This document shows, piece by piece, positions 1-8,527 of a stretch of DNA of 64,000 bases. Each line of letters opens with the position of its first letter. The first letter of the stretch is position 1. The translations under genes and the position numbers were made by a program. Source of the stretch: Nitrosospira multiformis (GTDB taxonomy: Bacteria > Pseudomonadota > Gammaproteobacteria > Burkholderiales > Nitrosomonadaceae); the NCBI GenBank assembly GCA_017306155.1, contig JAFKJB010000004.1, forward strand, positions 124,001-188,000, in the 5' to 3' direction. The notes below the pieces were generated by a model. It was not told the DNA's origin, searched no databases, and saw nothing but the letters and a program-made list of their open reading frames with translations.

Positions 1-215
1 ACAACATGGTCTAAACGTTCTTTAGCAACAGAGGCGGCTTGAAGCCCAGGCTCAACACCCCATATTTCTACGTCTCTAATTTGTTTTAGAGCACTCCCAA
101 AAGCACCTTGGCTGCAGCCCACATCCAATATTGTTTGGGCACTGGCTGATACATACATTAATAATGTGTGCCGGTCTGCATCTGCATATTCTGGTCGTTC
201 AAAAGTTACGCTCAT
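1..215 (-). CDS. SAM-dependent methyltransferase, N-terminal part (runs off left edge)
   Basis: Reading leftward from an ATG at 215 gives 71 in-frame codons with no stop before the edge. The protein begins MSVTFERPEYADAD and contains ILDVGCSQGAFG (about residues 29-40), the glycine-rich SAM-binding motif I of class I Rossmann methyltransferases, followed by an acidic strand end (WGVEPG). Such methyltransferases are common in polysaccharide loci, where they methylate sugars or act next to glycosyltransferases; the substrate cannot be told. The sequence is visibly richer in A and T and uses A/T-ending codons more than the genes to its right, which suggests recent acquisition. The C-terminal substrate domain is outside the window. 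Confidence 0.75.
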   Translation of the reverse strand, partial: MSVTFERPEYADADRHTLLMYVSASAQTILDVGCSQGAFGSALKQIRDVEIWGVEPGLQAASVAKERLDHV

Positions 216-495
216 ATCATGTCCGATTTAACAGAGAGACTGTTCAAGCATGAACTAAAGTCGAGGCGTTTTGCCTGATAAGTATGTCAGTAAAATAAGT
301 GGAAAAAACAACTATATTACTCTGCAATGGAGCCCGTAAAAATAAGGCTATCGCATTGAGGGGCCTCATAAGAGCTGAAAAACCGGAATACGGCCAAATC
401 GATTTAACAAGCACGACAGTTCCCGATTTGCCGCTACACAATGTCGGGCGTAAGCCGATATAGGTTTTTAGCAGAGACCGTTTTCCAATCCGTCA
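216..495. other. intergenic, AT-rich, no convincing gene
   Basis: A 65-codon minus-strand frame (244-441) is open here, but it lacks a recognisable domain and a clear ribosome binding site, so I do not call it. The stretch shares the lower GC of the methyltransferase to the left and probably marks the edge of an acquired segment. Confidence 0.4.
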
Positions 496-1962
496 TCAAG
501 TTGGATCGCTAGTACGAGGCCGACGCCATGTTTTTATATGCCCCTGCATCAGCACAAGCTCGTCAAATAACGGGGGTTTAAGCAGCCAGATAGCCACGGC
601 CCAGCTAATTCCGGTAACGAAGATGAGCGCCGTAACCATGGGGATAGAAGTAAATTGCGCATTGCCCCAGGTCATAATTGCAAAAAGGGAAGGCGACACT
701 GCCACAACAGTTATTGTGATATTTTTAATATAAATTCGGCCAAACGATGTAAATGGAATCTGGAGGAGCCGTTGCCCGATAATTTGGTAAATGCATACCT
801 GAATCAGACCAACGAATACCATAGCTACCGCAACCCAAATCAGGCCGTGCTGCGAAGCAACTAACACTGCTATAACTGTAGTAATTTGCAAGGTGAGAAC
901 GATACGAAAAGAAGTGCGAATTTGCTCCACGGATATCAGCATCTGATCGACCAGGACAGTTGTATATATCAGAATTGCATGAACGCAGAGAATGCGCAAG
1001 ACAGGCGCCGATTCCAGCCATTGATCTCCGAACAGTAGCCGTATTACGGGTTCCGAGAGTACGGCGAGCGTGGCAAAGAAAGGCCATGCCACCGTGGTTA
1101 TGCAGGCAACCAGAAAAAGGTACTGATCCTTGTCGAGCGACCCGTCGCGATGCTGCCTGGAGAAGTGCGGGAGTATGACTCCCCAGAGGGCTTCCAGAAA
1201 AGCCTTGTTGAAAATGCCGATTGTACCGAGTGCCCTGCTGTACAAGCCCACAGCGCTCAAATCCAGCAGCTTTCCCAGTATCCAGTCTGGAGACGTCTGG
1301 CCCGCATGGGTGATCAGCTGGCGGCTACCTGCATAACGGCAAAAAGCGAAAACGTGAGGAATCTCGCGTATACCGGGCAGAAGCAGCATCTCCTTGGGAC
1401 GGAATACAAAGGTAAGGAGCACGCTTGTCGCGGTCCCCGCGATCGCGCTCCAGACAAGGCTGCGATAGGCTTCCCCGGCAAGGGCGGAGAGTATGCCTAC
1501 CAGTGAGGATGCAATAACGCTTGCCACCTGGATTACCATGGTGTGCTGGAATCGCATCTCGCGCCGAATGTGCGCGAAAGTGATGGCGCCGATGGGTACC
1601 AGCAGAAAATTGATGCACAGCAGGCCGATAACTTCGCGCACTGCCTCGCTATTGTAAAAATCCCCGATGGGGGTTCGCGCAAAAAACAGGATGAGCGCAA
1701 TGCCCCAGCCGAACAGCACGTTAAGCGTAAATGCAGCCCGAATGCGATCGGGTGTCAGCTCCTTTTCCTGCACAATGTATTCATTGATGCCGAACTCGCG
1801 CAGTAAATGGCCAAGACCCACAAATACTGCTGCTACCGTATAGACGCCTATATCCTCGGGCGTGAGCAGGCGGGCCAGGATGACGGTCGTGATGAAGTGA
1901 ATGATGACCGTCAGGTATTTGTTGAGATATGAGTAAGCGAGCGCTACCCTGAAGCTAGCCAC
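496..1962 (-). CDS. Wzx-type polysaccharide flippase (MOP superfamily)
   Basis: This 488-residue polytopic inner-membrane protein has about twelve to fourteen hydrophobic segments, the usual size and layout of oligosaccharidyl-lipid flippases (PST family). The N-terminus (ILARLLTPEDIGVYTVA) is the typical opening helix of LPS/EPS Wzx proteins. It would flip undecaprenyl-linked repeat units to the periplasm for polymerisation. The start is GTG (complement of 1960-1962). The gene is divergent from the glycosyltransferase at 2244 and lies in the same locus as a Wzy/ligase-like protein at 5492, supporting a Wzx/Wzy-dependent EPS pathway. Lipid-linked sugar specificity cannot be read from sequence. 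Confidence 0.85.
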   Translation of the reverse strand: MASFRVALAYSYLNKYLTVIIHFITTVILARLLTPEDIGVYTVAAVFVGLGHLLREFGINEYIVQEKELTPDRIRAAFTLNVLFGWGIALILFFARTPIGDFYNSEAVREVIGLLCINFLLVPIGAITFAHIRREMRFQHTMVIQVASVIASSLVGILSALAGEAYRSLVWSAIAGTATSVLLTFVFRPKEMLLLPGIREIPHVFAFCRYAGSRQLITHAGQTSPDWILGKLLDLSAVGLYSRALGTIGIFNKAFLEALWGVILPHFSRQHRDGSLDKDQYLFLVACITTVAWPFFATLAVLSEPVIRLLFGDQWLESAPVLRILCVHAILIYTTVLVDQMLISVEQIRTSFRIVLTLQITTVIAVLVASQHGLIWVAVAMVFVGLIQVCIYQIIGQRLLQIPFTSFGRIYIKNITITVVAVSPSLFAIMTWGNAQFTSIPMVTALIFVTGISWAVAIWLLKPPLFDELVLMQGHIKTWRRPRTSDPT

Positions 1963-2138
1963 GGTTGTATTTTATTGGTTGTATTTGTCGTTTCCGCATG
2001 TACGCCTCTGCGCCCGCTGGTACTGTTCCCTTTGCGCTGTTTCATGCTGCGCGAAGTAAAGGAATGACCGCAATAATAGCCCAGCATAATACCGGACTTG
2101 CTGGCTAAAAAGGAGCGAATACCCCCGCTTATCCTGCT

Positions 2139-2144
2139 TATAAT
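2139..2144 (+). promoter_or_regulatory. possible -10 box for the glycosyltransferase
   Basis: A perfect TATAAT lies about 100 bases upstream of the glycosyltransferase start in the 280-base divergent region. No good -35 hexamer sits 16-18 bases upstream, so this is only a candidate. Confidence 0.25.
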
Positions 2145-2243
2145 ATCGATACCAACCTGGTAGGATTTGCCTCATCCTGCCATCGATTCCCAGGTTCTCT
2201 ATAGGTTACGCTTGGGCTTTTTTTCCTGATCTTGATAAACAGC

Positions 2244-3182
2244 ATGACCATGAATCCGACGGTTTCCGTCGTTATACCCACTTATAACTGCGAGGCATAC
2301 ATAGCCGAGACAATCGATAGTATCCTCAACCAGACCTTCAAGGATGTGGAGGTCATCGTAGTCGACGACGGTTCCACAGATCGCACTCGGGAAGTCGTCG
2401 CTTCGTATGGCGCTTCTGTCCGGCTCCTGTCGCAGTCCAATTCAGGGGTTTGCGCAGCGCGCAATTACGGAATCCGGGAAGCGGCCGGACGTTATATCTG
2501 CCTCATGGATCATGATGACTACTGGTTTCCCGAGAAGCTGGCGCTGCAGCTGGAGCAAATGTTTTCGCATCCGGACGCAGGTCTCGTCTATAGTACATTT
2601 ATCTGGTGGCATTCCGATGACGAGGGCGTATTTCCCGATCCGGAGAGCTTCGATATCGAAGAAATGCCCGGCGGGATAGACGAGGAATTTTCGGGATGGA
2701 TATACCATCTGCTTCTACTCGATTGCTGGATTCTGACCAGCGCTGCATTGATACGCGCGGAGGTGTTCGATAAATGCGGCGCTTACGATGAATCCCTTCC
2801 CTATAGCGAAGACTGGGACCTCTGGCTGCGCATTTCCCGGGAATATCCGGTTATCAAGCTGAATAAAGGACTCACTCTGTACCGCCAGCATCCTGAACAA
2901 GGAAATCGTCTTGCCAGAGAGATCGACTATCGGACCATGCTGCTGCGAGATGCCGCTGCGCGATGGGGCTTATGCAGCCGCGACGGCCGGTGCATTTCGA
3001 GACAGCGGTTCATGCAAAACATCGCCCGTTACCATATGGAATTTGGACTGAAGCATCTTGCATCCAACAACTTGAAGTACGCCATGCGTTCCCTATGGAA
3101 GGCCTGGCTGAACCATCCCGCCAATCTGAAAACCCTGGCCTATGTCCCCGCCGGCCTCCTGGGATGGCGGCCGAAGTGGTGA
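2244..3182 (+). CDS. GT2-family glycosyltransferase
   Basis: A GT-A fold family 2 glycosyltransferase of about 312 residues. The opening strand VSVVIPTYN, the nucleotide-binding VVDDGSTD (acidic pair at residues 41-42) and the metal-binding DHDD (89-92) are in the expected order, and an ED pair in the SEDWDLWLRISR segment is the usual catalytic-base region. It would transfer a sugar from a nucleotide donor to a growing lipid-linked repeat unit on the cytoplasmic face. The frame is open to a TTG at 2232, but ATG at 2244 (or 2250) begins just before the first conserved strand. It converges on the sulfotransferase gene, with only three bases between them. Confidence 0.88.
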   Translation: MTMNPTVSVVIPTYNCEAYIAETIDSILNQTFKDVEVIVVDDGSTDRTREVVASYGASVRLLSQSNSGVCAARNYGIREAAGRYICLMDHDDYWFPEKLALQLEQMFSHPDAGLVYSTFIWWHSDDEGVFPDPESFDIEEMPGGIDEEFSGWIYHLLLLDCWILTSAALIRAEVFDKCGAYDESLPYSEDWDLWLRISREYPVIKLNKGLTLYRQHPEQGNRLAREIDYRTMLLRDAAARWGLCSRDGRCISRQRFMQNIARYHMEFGLKHLASNNLKYAMRSLWKAWLNHPANLKTLAYVPAGLLGWRPKW

Positions 3183-3185
3183 GGA

Positions 3186-4184
3186 TCAGTACTTGCGTAA
3201 TACTTTTTCGATCAGCCAGAAAGGCTTGACCAGCAACCAGCTCAACGATCGATAAATGCGGAAGAATTTGATCCGGTAGTCGGCATGCTCCTGGTTGAGA
3301 TAACGGATCTGCTCAATCAACTCCGGATTCCATTTTTTCTGGTAGGAGGCAAACTCTGCCACTATGTTGTCAATCCGCTCGTCCAGATTCCCGCCATGGG
3401 GGCTGCCGCTTTCAACGGCTTTTTCACGGAGGGCGCTGTACAGTTCATAAGCCATCCCTTCAAGCCCCTGGTACTGTGTTGTTCCGGCATCGATTTCATT
3501 GGCTTTATGATGGCGGAGGTCAGGAGAAACAAACGCCGCAATTTTCTCGCTTGCTTCGTTTACCGGTATGGGGAAGACGATACCGGTTTCCCGTTCTATT
3601 GTTTGCAGTATCCGGACCGGATCAGTCACTACCTGGTCGAAGTCGATGAAAATCCTGGATTTTCCCCTTGAGTACGACTCTGCGGATAGCGTATGGCTCA
3701 GCCACAGGACCAGTGCCTTTTCCCGTGAAAATCGATCGCGCTTTTGCAAGGATGCGGTCACCTCGAAAGGATTCCGGTTCATGCAAATAAAAACCGGCCT
3801 GATCTGCCGCGCCTTGAATATAGGCATCCACAATGGCAGCAACCGGCACATCCGGGGATCCTTCAATGCCCACACCGGGGCTTCCGAAAAATCCCGCTTC
3901 ACGAGGCTTTGGAGGCGGGCGACATACGGCTGAACCATCTCGTCTTCCCACCACTTGTCCTTCAAGGGCAACAGATCATCCCATTGTGAATGCAGGTGCA
4001 GAAGCAGTTCGTCATGCGTGTCGACGATATCCTCGTGCTCCCAGAAGCCTTTCTCGTTTACGCCTTTTTGAGGGGCATACAGACTGCGCCCCATCCTGAC
4101 TCCGACCTGACCCAGGAGTCCCGTTAACAATGATGTGCCGCTACGGTGCATTCCCAGGATGATCAACGCAGCATTATCTTTCAC
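3186..4184 (-). CDS. sulfotransferase family protein
   Basis: A 332-residue protein with the PAPS-binding P-loop GMHRSGTS near the N-terminus (residues 11-18, 5'-phosphosulfate loop) and a downstream RNPFEVTAS segment matching the 3'-phosphate-binding Arg...Ser motif of sulfotransferases. KGFWEHEDI is also typical of bacterial carbohydrate sulfotransferase-like proteins in EPS loci. It probably transfers sulfate from PAPS to a sugar of the exopolysaccharide. The start is GTG at 4184, preceded by AGGGAG at good spacing. The C-terminal 60 residues are basic and may contact membrane or lipid-linked substrate. An APS kinase gene lies on the opposite strand 534 bases away, giving a local source of PAPS. 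Confidence 0.8.
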   Translation of the reverse strand: MKDNAALIILGMHRSGTSLLTGLLGQVGVRMGRSLYAPQKGVNEKGFWEHEDIVDTHDELLLHLHSQWDDLLPLKDKWWEDEMVQPYVARLQSLVKRDFSEAPVWALKDPRMCRLLPLWMPIFKARQIRPVFICMNRNPFEVTASLQKRDRFSREKALVLWLSHTLSAESYSRGKSRIFIDFDQVVTDPVRILQTIERETGIVFPIPVNEASEKIAAFVSPDLRHHKANEIDAGTTQYQGLEGMAYELYSALREKAVESGSPHGGNLDERIDNIVAEFASYQKKWNPELIEQIRYLNQEHADYRIKFFRIYRSLSWLLVKPFWLIEKVLRKY

Positions 4185-4718
4185 TCAATCTCCCTGTTTT
4201 TATCCCTGTTCCTGTGAGGCGCCGGATATATTGCGGCATGAAACATTCGTTATCGAAACTATTTGAAACAGCAAATCCTTGCCTGATGAACGACCAATGA
4301 AGGGTAAATCCGGATTTTATGGGATTTTATGCCATGTTGTCGTTCTTCTTCGAAGGCCGGTCAGGACAAGGGGGCGGCAGGTAATGAAAGGGTTGAAAGC
4401 AATCATAATTCCAAGTTGTAGACCTAACGGCTTGCTGCCATAATTACTTGAACCCCTTCGTGTCCACTTCAGTTTTTGTGCGGTTTCTGGCGTAATATGG
4501 ATCGTAATCCGTTTCAGGATGAGAGCGGGTGCCAGGAAAGCTCTAAAGACTTCCATCAACAAAGGTTTCCCCTTGATCCTGGATCTTGATGAGCTGATCA
4601 GTAGGAGGTTATCGATTACGCTCTGTTCTTCTATATCCTGTACTTCGGTCCAGATATAAGTCCGAATCGCTGTCGATATAATTCGGTTTATCCAAAAATC
4701 GGAATCTGAGACCGGAAT
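4185..4718. other. 534-base divergent intergenic region
   Basis: This separates the sulfotransferase (leftward) from cysC (rightward). It is locally AT-rich. A long minus-strand open frame (4317-4916) crosses it but overlaps the well-supported cysC start and encodes no recognisable domain. I see no RNA gene or clear promoter; it presumably holds the two divergent promoters. Confidence 0.4.
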
Positions 4719-5396
4719 ATGAATACCAATACTGTATGGCATAACGCCACCATTACCCGTGCGCACCGGGAGAGGCTGAACGTGCACCGGTCGACGGTCC
4801 TCTGGTTTACAGGGCTTTCCGGTTCCGGCAAATCGACGCTGGCTCATGCGGTGGAGGAAAAGCTTTACCAGTTGGGCTGTCGCACGTTTGTACTTGACGG
4901 AGATAATGTGCGTCAAGGCTTATGCTCCGATCTGGGGTTTTCCGTGGAGGATCGTTCTGAAAATATTCGCCGCATAAGCGAGGCAGCCAGGCTCCTGGTC
5001 GAGTCGGGGGTGATTGCAATGACCGCTTTCATTTCACCTTTTCGGGCTGACCGGCAAAAGGCGCGCAGTATTTTTCCTCACGGGGATTTCATCGAGATTT
5101 TTTGCGAGGCCAGCCTCGCCGTATGTGAGCAGCGCGATGTGAAAGGACTTTATAAACGGGCCCGGGCGGGCGAGGTCAAGGAATTCACCGGGATATCGTC
5201 GCCCTACGAGGCGCCTGCCAATCCCGAGTTGATCGTGCGGACGGGCGAGCTGGCGCTGGAGGATTGTGTTGCGCGGGTAATCGAATTCATGGAGCAGCAG
5301 GACATTTTCAAGAGGAAGCCTCAGCTGCGAGAAAGCCTCAGTCACCATGATGCCAAGGATCTTTCCCATTTGTCCATTGATGTTGTCAAGGAATGA
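4719..5396 (+). CDS. cysC: adenylylsulfate (APS) kinase
   Basis: CysC phosphorylates APS at the 3' position to give PAPS, the sulfuryl donor. Visible motifs are the Walker A loop GLSGSGKS (residues 32-39), LDGDNVR (59-65), ISPFRADR containing the family's reactive serine (Ser106), and [16 protein letters not shown] plus PYEAP, the substrate lid. The kinase domain occupies residues 1-195; about 30 further residues ([10 protein letters not shown] onward) form a C-terminal extension of unknown use. It is not next to cysD/cysN or cysH, so its context is polysaccharide sulfation rather than cysteine synthesis: a sulfotransferase is the next gene to the left and an EPS ligase the next to the right. 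Confidence 0.93.
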   Translation: MNTNTVWHNATITRAHRERLNVHRSTVLWFTGLSGSGKSTLAHAVEEKLYQLGCRTFVLDGDNVRQGLCSDLGFSVEDRSENIRRISEAARLLVESGVIAMTAFISPFRADRQKARSIFPHGDFIEIFCEASLAVCEQRDVKGLYKRARAGEVKEFTGISSPYEAPANPELIVRTGELALEDCVARVIEFMEQQDIFKRKPQLRESLSHHDAKDLSHLSIDVVKE

Positions 5397-5491
5397 TAGC
5401 TGGTTCTGGATAAGCGCGGTCGCCGCGTTGCAGATAAAGGGATTTTTCGTGCCTTTATGACAAAACAAAATTCAGAGGATGCAGTAAGAAC

Positions 5492-6829
5492 GTGAGAGAT
5501 ATCCTTGTTACCCTGATTGTCTTCGGAGGGCTGCCTGTCGTCTTTAAAAAGCCGTATTTGGGCGCGTTGATGTGGGTGTGGATAAGCGTCATGAATCCGC
5601 ATACCCAGGGATGGGGATTTGCAACCACATTTCCCTTTGCGGCGATCATTGCCGCAGTCACGATAACCAGCCTCCTGATTACCAAAGAGCCAAAGAATCT
5701 CCCTCTAACCCCGGTTATCTGGGTATTCATAATTTTCGTATTCTGGATGAATCTGAGCACTGTATTTGCCATTTATCCTGACGAGACGTACGTGCAGTGG
5801 AACAAGGTCATGAAGATCATGCTGATGAGTTTTGTAGTCATCATGCTGATCAGGACACAAAAGCAGATTCAACTCCTCATCTGGACAATAGTTATCTCGC
5901 TGGGATATTACGGCGTCAAGGGCGGCGTTTTTACGCTGAAGGGAGGCGGGGTTGATATGGTGTGGGGACCTGAAGGTACCTTCATTGGAGGAAACAATGA
6001 GATCGCTCTCGCACTCATCATGACTATTCCCCTGATGCACTATCTTCAAATCACTGTGCAGAAACCCTGGGCTCGGCATGCGTTTACAGTGGCTATGCTT
6101 CTGTGTGCGGTTGCAGCACTCGGATCCTATTCACGGGGCGCCTTTCTCGCCATCGCAACCATGGGAATGTTTCTGTGGTTCAAGAGCCGCCACAAGCTTA
6201 ACTTCGCGTTGCTGGGCGTTATGGCTATCCCTCCTTTACTGGCATTCATGCCTGAGCAGTGGATGCAAAGAATGGACACCATCAATACCTATGAAGAGGA
6301 CGGGTCGGTTCAGGGGCGTTTCAATGCCTGGTGGATGGCCTACAATCTTGCCAAGGACCGGCCGCTTGGAGGTGGTTTCGAGGTTATCACTCCTGAACTG
6401 TTTTACGCTTACGCGCCCAATCCTGAGGATATACATGCTGCCCATAGCATTTATTTTCAGGCACTCGGGGAGCATGGTTTTGTCGGCCTGGGGCTTTACT
6501 TGCTGCTCGGGTGGCTCACCTGGCGAACGGGGTCATGGATTATACGCAACACGAGCAAGCTCGAAGAGTACAGGTGGGCTTTCAATCTGGCAACGATGAT
6601 TCAGGTGTCCCTCATCGGTTTTGCTGTCGGCGGAGCTTTCCTTAGTCTTCTTTATTTTGACGTGCCTTACTACCTCATGGGGGCAATGGTTGCAACTCGT
6701 GTCCTGGTGGAAAAAGAACTCAGGCAAAAGGCCTTGCCGGCAATCGCTGCAAAAGCCTCCGGTTCTCCGCGCCAGCCTGAACAGTTGACCCCTCCGCAAT
6801 CGCAGCCGGTAGCCGGGGATTCAAGCTAG
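5492..6829 (+). CDS. Wzy/O-ligase-type protein of the exosortase A EPS family
   Basis: A 445-residue inner-membrane protein with about ten or more transmembrane segments. Its N-terminus (LPVVFKKPYLGALMWVWISVMNPH, in part) and the segment GTFIGGNNEIALAL are features I associate with the putative O-glycosylation ligase of exosortase A / PEP-CTERM loci. The large periplasmic loop near residues 280-320 (FNAWWMAYNLAKDRPLGGGF) matches the Wzy_C/O-antigen ligase signature with its conserved Arg/Asn and the later AAHSIYFQALGEHG. It would polymerise or attach EPS units. The start is GTG at 5492. The C-terminal 30 residues are Pro/Gln-rich and probably cytoplasmic. The exosortase itself is not in this window. 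Confidence 0.82.
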   Translation: MRDILVTLIVFGGLPVVFKKPYLGALMWVWISVMNPHTQGWGFATTFPFAAIIAAVTITSLLITKEPKNLPLTPVIWVFIIFVFWMNLSTVFAIYPDETYVQWNKVMKIMLMSFVVIMLIRTQKQIQLLIWTIVISLGYYGVKGGVFTLKGGGVDMVWGPEGTFIGGNNEIALALIMTIPLMHYLQITVQKPWARHAFTVAMLLCAVAALGSYSRGAFLAIATMGMFLWFKSRHKLNFALLGVMAIPPLLAFMPEQWMQRMDTINTYEEDGSVQGRFNAWWMAYNLAKDRPLGGGFEVITPELFYAYAPNPEDIHAAHSIYFQALGEHGFVGLGLYLLLGWLTWRTGSWIIRNTSKLEEYRWAFNLATMIQVSLIGFAVGGAFLSLLYFDVPYYLMGAMVATRVLVEKELRQKALPAIAAKASGSPRQPEQLTPPQSQPVAGDSS

Positions 6830-6891
6830 GATATGACGCCGAAGAGTTCATTGCGCAATAAATCTGCTGCCTGTGTTTCCGCTTTTCTCCT

Positions 6892-7914
6892 ATGAGAACT
6901 TCTGAATACGATCGCTTGGACAAGCCGGTAAATCAGGGGTCACTTTGGCCGCTGTTGACGAGCCGTGCAATGTTGCATCTGCTTTCCCCAGGGGGTGGGC
7001 GCGCTCGTCTGTCCATACTGATTTATCATCGGGTGCTGCCCTGCCAGGATCCGCTTTTCCCGGAGGAGAGTCACGCCCAGTCCTTCGATCAGCAGATGGA
7101 GCAGCTTGCGGCATGTTTCAAGGTCATATCTTTCGAAGAGGCGATTCGTGGCCTCCGTAATGAAACGCTGCCTCCACGTGCTGCCTGTATCACTTTCGAT
7201 GACGGTTATGCCGATAATGCGGAAATCGCTTTGCCGATTCTGAAAAAACATAGCATTCCTGCCACTTTTTTCGTGGCAGCCGGTTTTCTTGATGGAGGCC
7301 GGATGTTCAACGATACCGTGATAGAATTAATCCGTCGCGCACCGGGAAGCACCGTTGATCTTGACAGCCTGGGCCTGGGAAGGTTTTCGGTCGGAACTAT
7401 TCCCGAGCGTCGTCAAGCTATTCATCAACTCCTGGGCAGGCTCAAGTATCTGCCCTCCGAGTCACGGCAATCGACCGTGGAGGCGATGTCGGCGTTGATT
7501 CCAGTCATGCTGCCTGACAATCTCATGATGACCTCTGAGCAGGTTAGAGTGATGCACAACGCAGGAATGGAAATAGGCGGGCATACCGCCAGTCATCCCA
7601 TCCTGGCACGAATGGAAAACAGCGCAGCCTGTGCCGATATTGCGACCGGCAAAGAGATGCTGGAGAATATTGTTCGCGCTCCAGTGCGGTTTTTTGCCTA
7701 TCCGAACGGGAAGCCGGGGAGGGATTATCTGCCAGATCACGTCCGGATGATAAAGAAGCTGGGATTTGAAGCGGCAGTCTCAACTGCCCATGGAGCAGCG
7801 AGAAAAGACAGCGACCTCCATCAGCTACCTCGTTTTACTCCCTGGGATCAGCGCCCGATGCGATTCGCTCTTCTGATGGCACGAAATATGCTGAAAACTG
7901 GAGAAGCAGTTTAA
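6892..7914 (+). CDS. polysaccharide deacetylase (NodB domain)
   Basis: A 340-residue carbohydrate esterase family 4 protein. The metal and catalytic Asp pair is in TFDDGYADN (residues 101-109), the metal-binding His pair is in GGHTASHP, and a later FFAYPNGK is the usual motif 3. LIYHRVLP at 43-50 is the standard opening strand. It removes N-acetyl (or O-acetyl) groups from a sugar polymer or lipid-linked precursor. No signal peptide is evident, so it may act in the cytoplasm or at the inner membrane. It follows the EPS ligase by 62 bases on the same strand, probably in one transcript. Confidence 0.87.
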   Translation: MRTSEYDRLDKPVNQGSLWPLLTSRAMLHLLSPGGGRARLSILIYHRVLPCQDPLFPEESHAQSFDQQMEQLAACFKVISFEEAIRGLRNETLPPRAACITFDDGYADNAEIALPILKKHSIPATFFVAAGFLDGGRMFNDTVIELIRRAPGSTVDLDSLGLGRFSVGTIPERRQAIHQLLGRLKYLPSESRQSTVEAMSALIPVMLPDNLMMTSEQVRVMHNAGMEIGGHTASHPILARMENSAACADIATGKEMLENIVRAPVRFFAYPNGKPGRDYLPDHVRMIKKLGFEAAVSTAHGAARKDSDLHQLPRFTPWDQRPMRFALLMARNMLKTGEAV

Positions 7915-7996
7915 CGATTGATCATATAGGACTCCAGGTTTTTTCCTTACCCTCGAAGTTAATGTCGGCTTCTGCATAACGGAAGGAAAGCCTGGG

Positions 7997-8527
7997 ATGC
8001 TCTCTTCTTTGAGAAGCTCATATAAGTCAAATTCCCCCGGACCATTTGCTCAACCTATGGAAAGACCTATTACAGGATTTGATATTGATGGTGAGGGAGA
8101 CCCGATTGCAACCCTGAGTTGCGGACATGCTCAGCATGTGCGGCATAATCCCCCGTTTATCAATCGCCCCTGGGTCGCTTCCGAGCAGGGACGTGAGGGC
8201 ATGGTAGGAAAGATGCTTAACTGTGTCCGCTGCGATCAGTTCGAGTTGCCGGATTACTTTGTTCCATACAAGCGAACGTCCGTCTTTACCGAGGAAACGG
8301 TCCCGGCTGCGCTGAGAAAAGACCACTCGACCAAAACCGGCGTATGGGGGAAGATCATCGTGGAAGCGGGAAAGCTCCGCTATCGCGTCGATATGCTGAA
8401 TGTGGATACGGAACTGTCGGCAGAAATGGTTGGAGTGGTTGTGCCTGAAGTTCTCCACAATGTAGAACCTCAAGGCCCGGTCCGCTTTTTCGTCGAATTT
8501 TACCGCGCTCCGGATAAAGAAACCTGA
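7997..8527 (+). CDS. DUF3565-DUF1971 two-domain protein
   Basis: Two small conserved domains are joined here. Residues about 21-80 (MERPITGFDIDGEGD, then CGHAQHVRHNPPF and NCVRCD) are DUF3565, with Cys and His spaced as in a small metal site. Residues about 85-173 (PAALRKDHSTKTGVWGKI through EPQGPVRFFVEFYR) are DUF1971, the cupin-like domain also found fused to TehB in some tellurite-resistance proteins. The function is unknown; metal or redox stress is a guess from the family. The start at 7997 has a GGAAGG ribosome site; a second ATG at 8057 starts exactly at the first domain. It lies between the EPS locus and the atp operon. Confidence 0.8.
   Translation: MLSSLRSSYKSNSPGPFAQPMERPITGFDIDGEGDPIATLSCGHAQHVRHNPPFINRPWVASEQGREGMVGKMLNCVRCDQFELPDYFVPYKRTSVFTEETVPAALRKDHSTKTGVWGKIIVEAGKLRYRVDMLNVDTELSAEMVGVVVPEVLHNVEPQGPVRFFVEFYRAPDKET

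Noticed and set aside
244-441. A 65-codon leftward open frame between the methyltransferase and the flippase.
   Set aside because: No domain, no clear ribosome site, composition like non-coding AT-rich DNA.
4317-4916. A 199-codon leftward open frame.
   Set aside because: It covers the well-supported start and Walker A region of cysC and has no recognisable domain.
5415-5432. GCGCGGTCGCCGCG hairpin after cysC as a terminator.
   Set aside because: It has a short stem and no T run follows, so termination is not supported.
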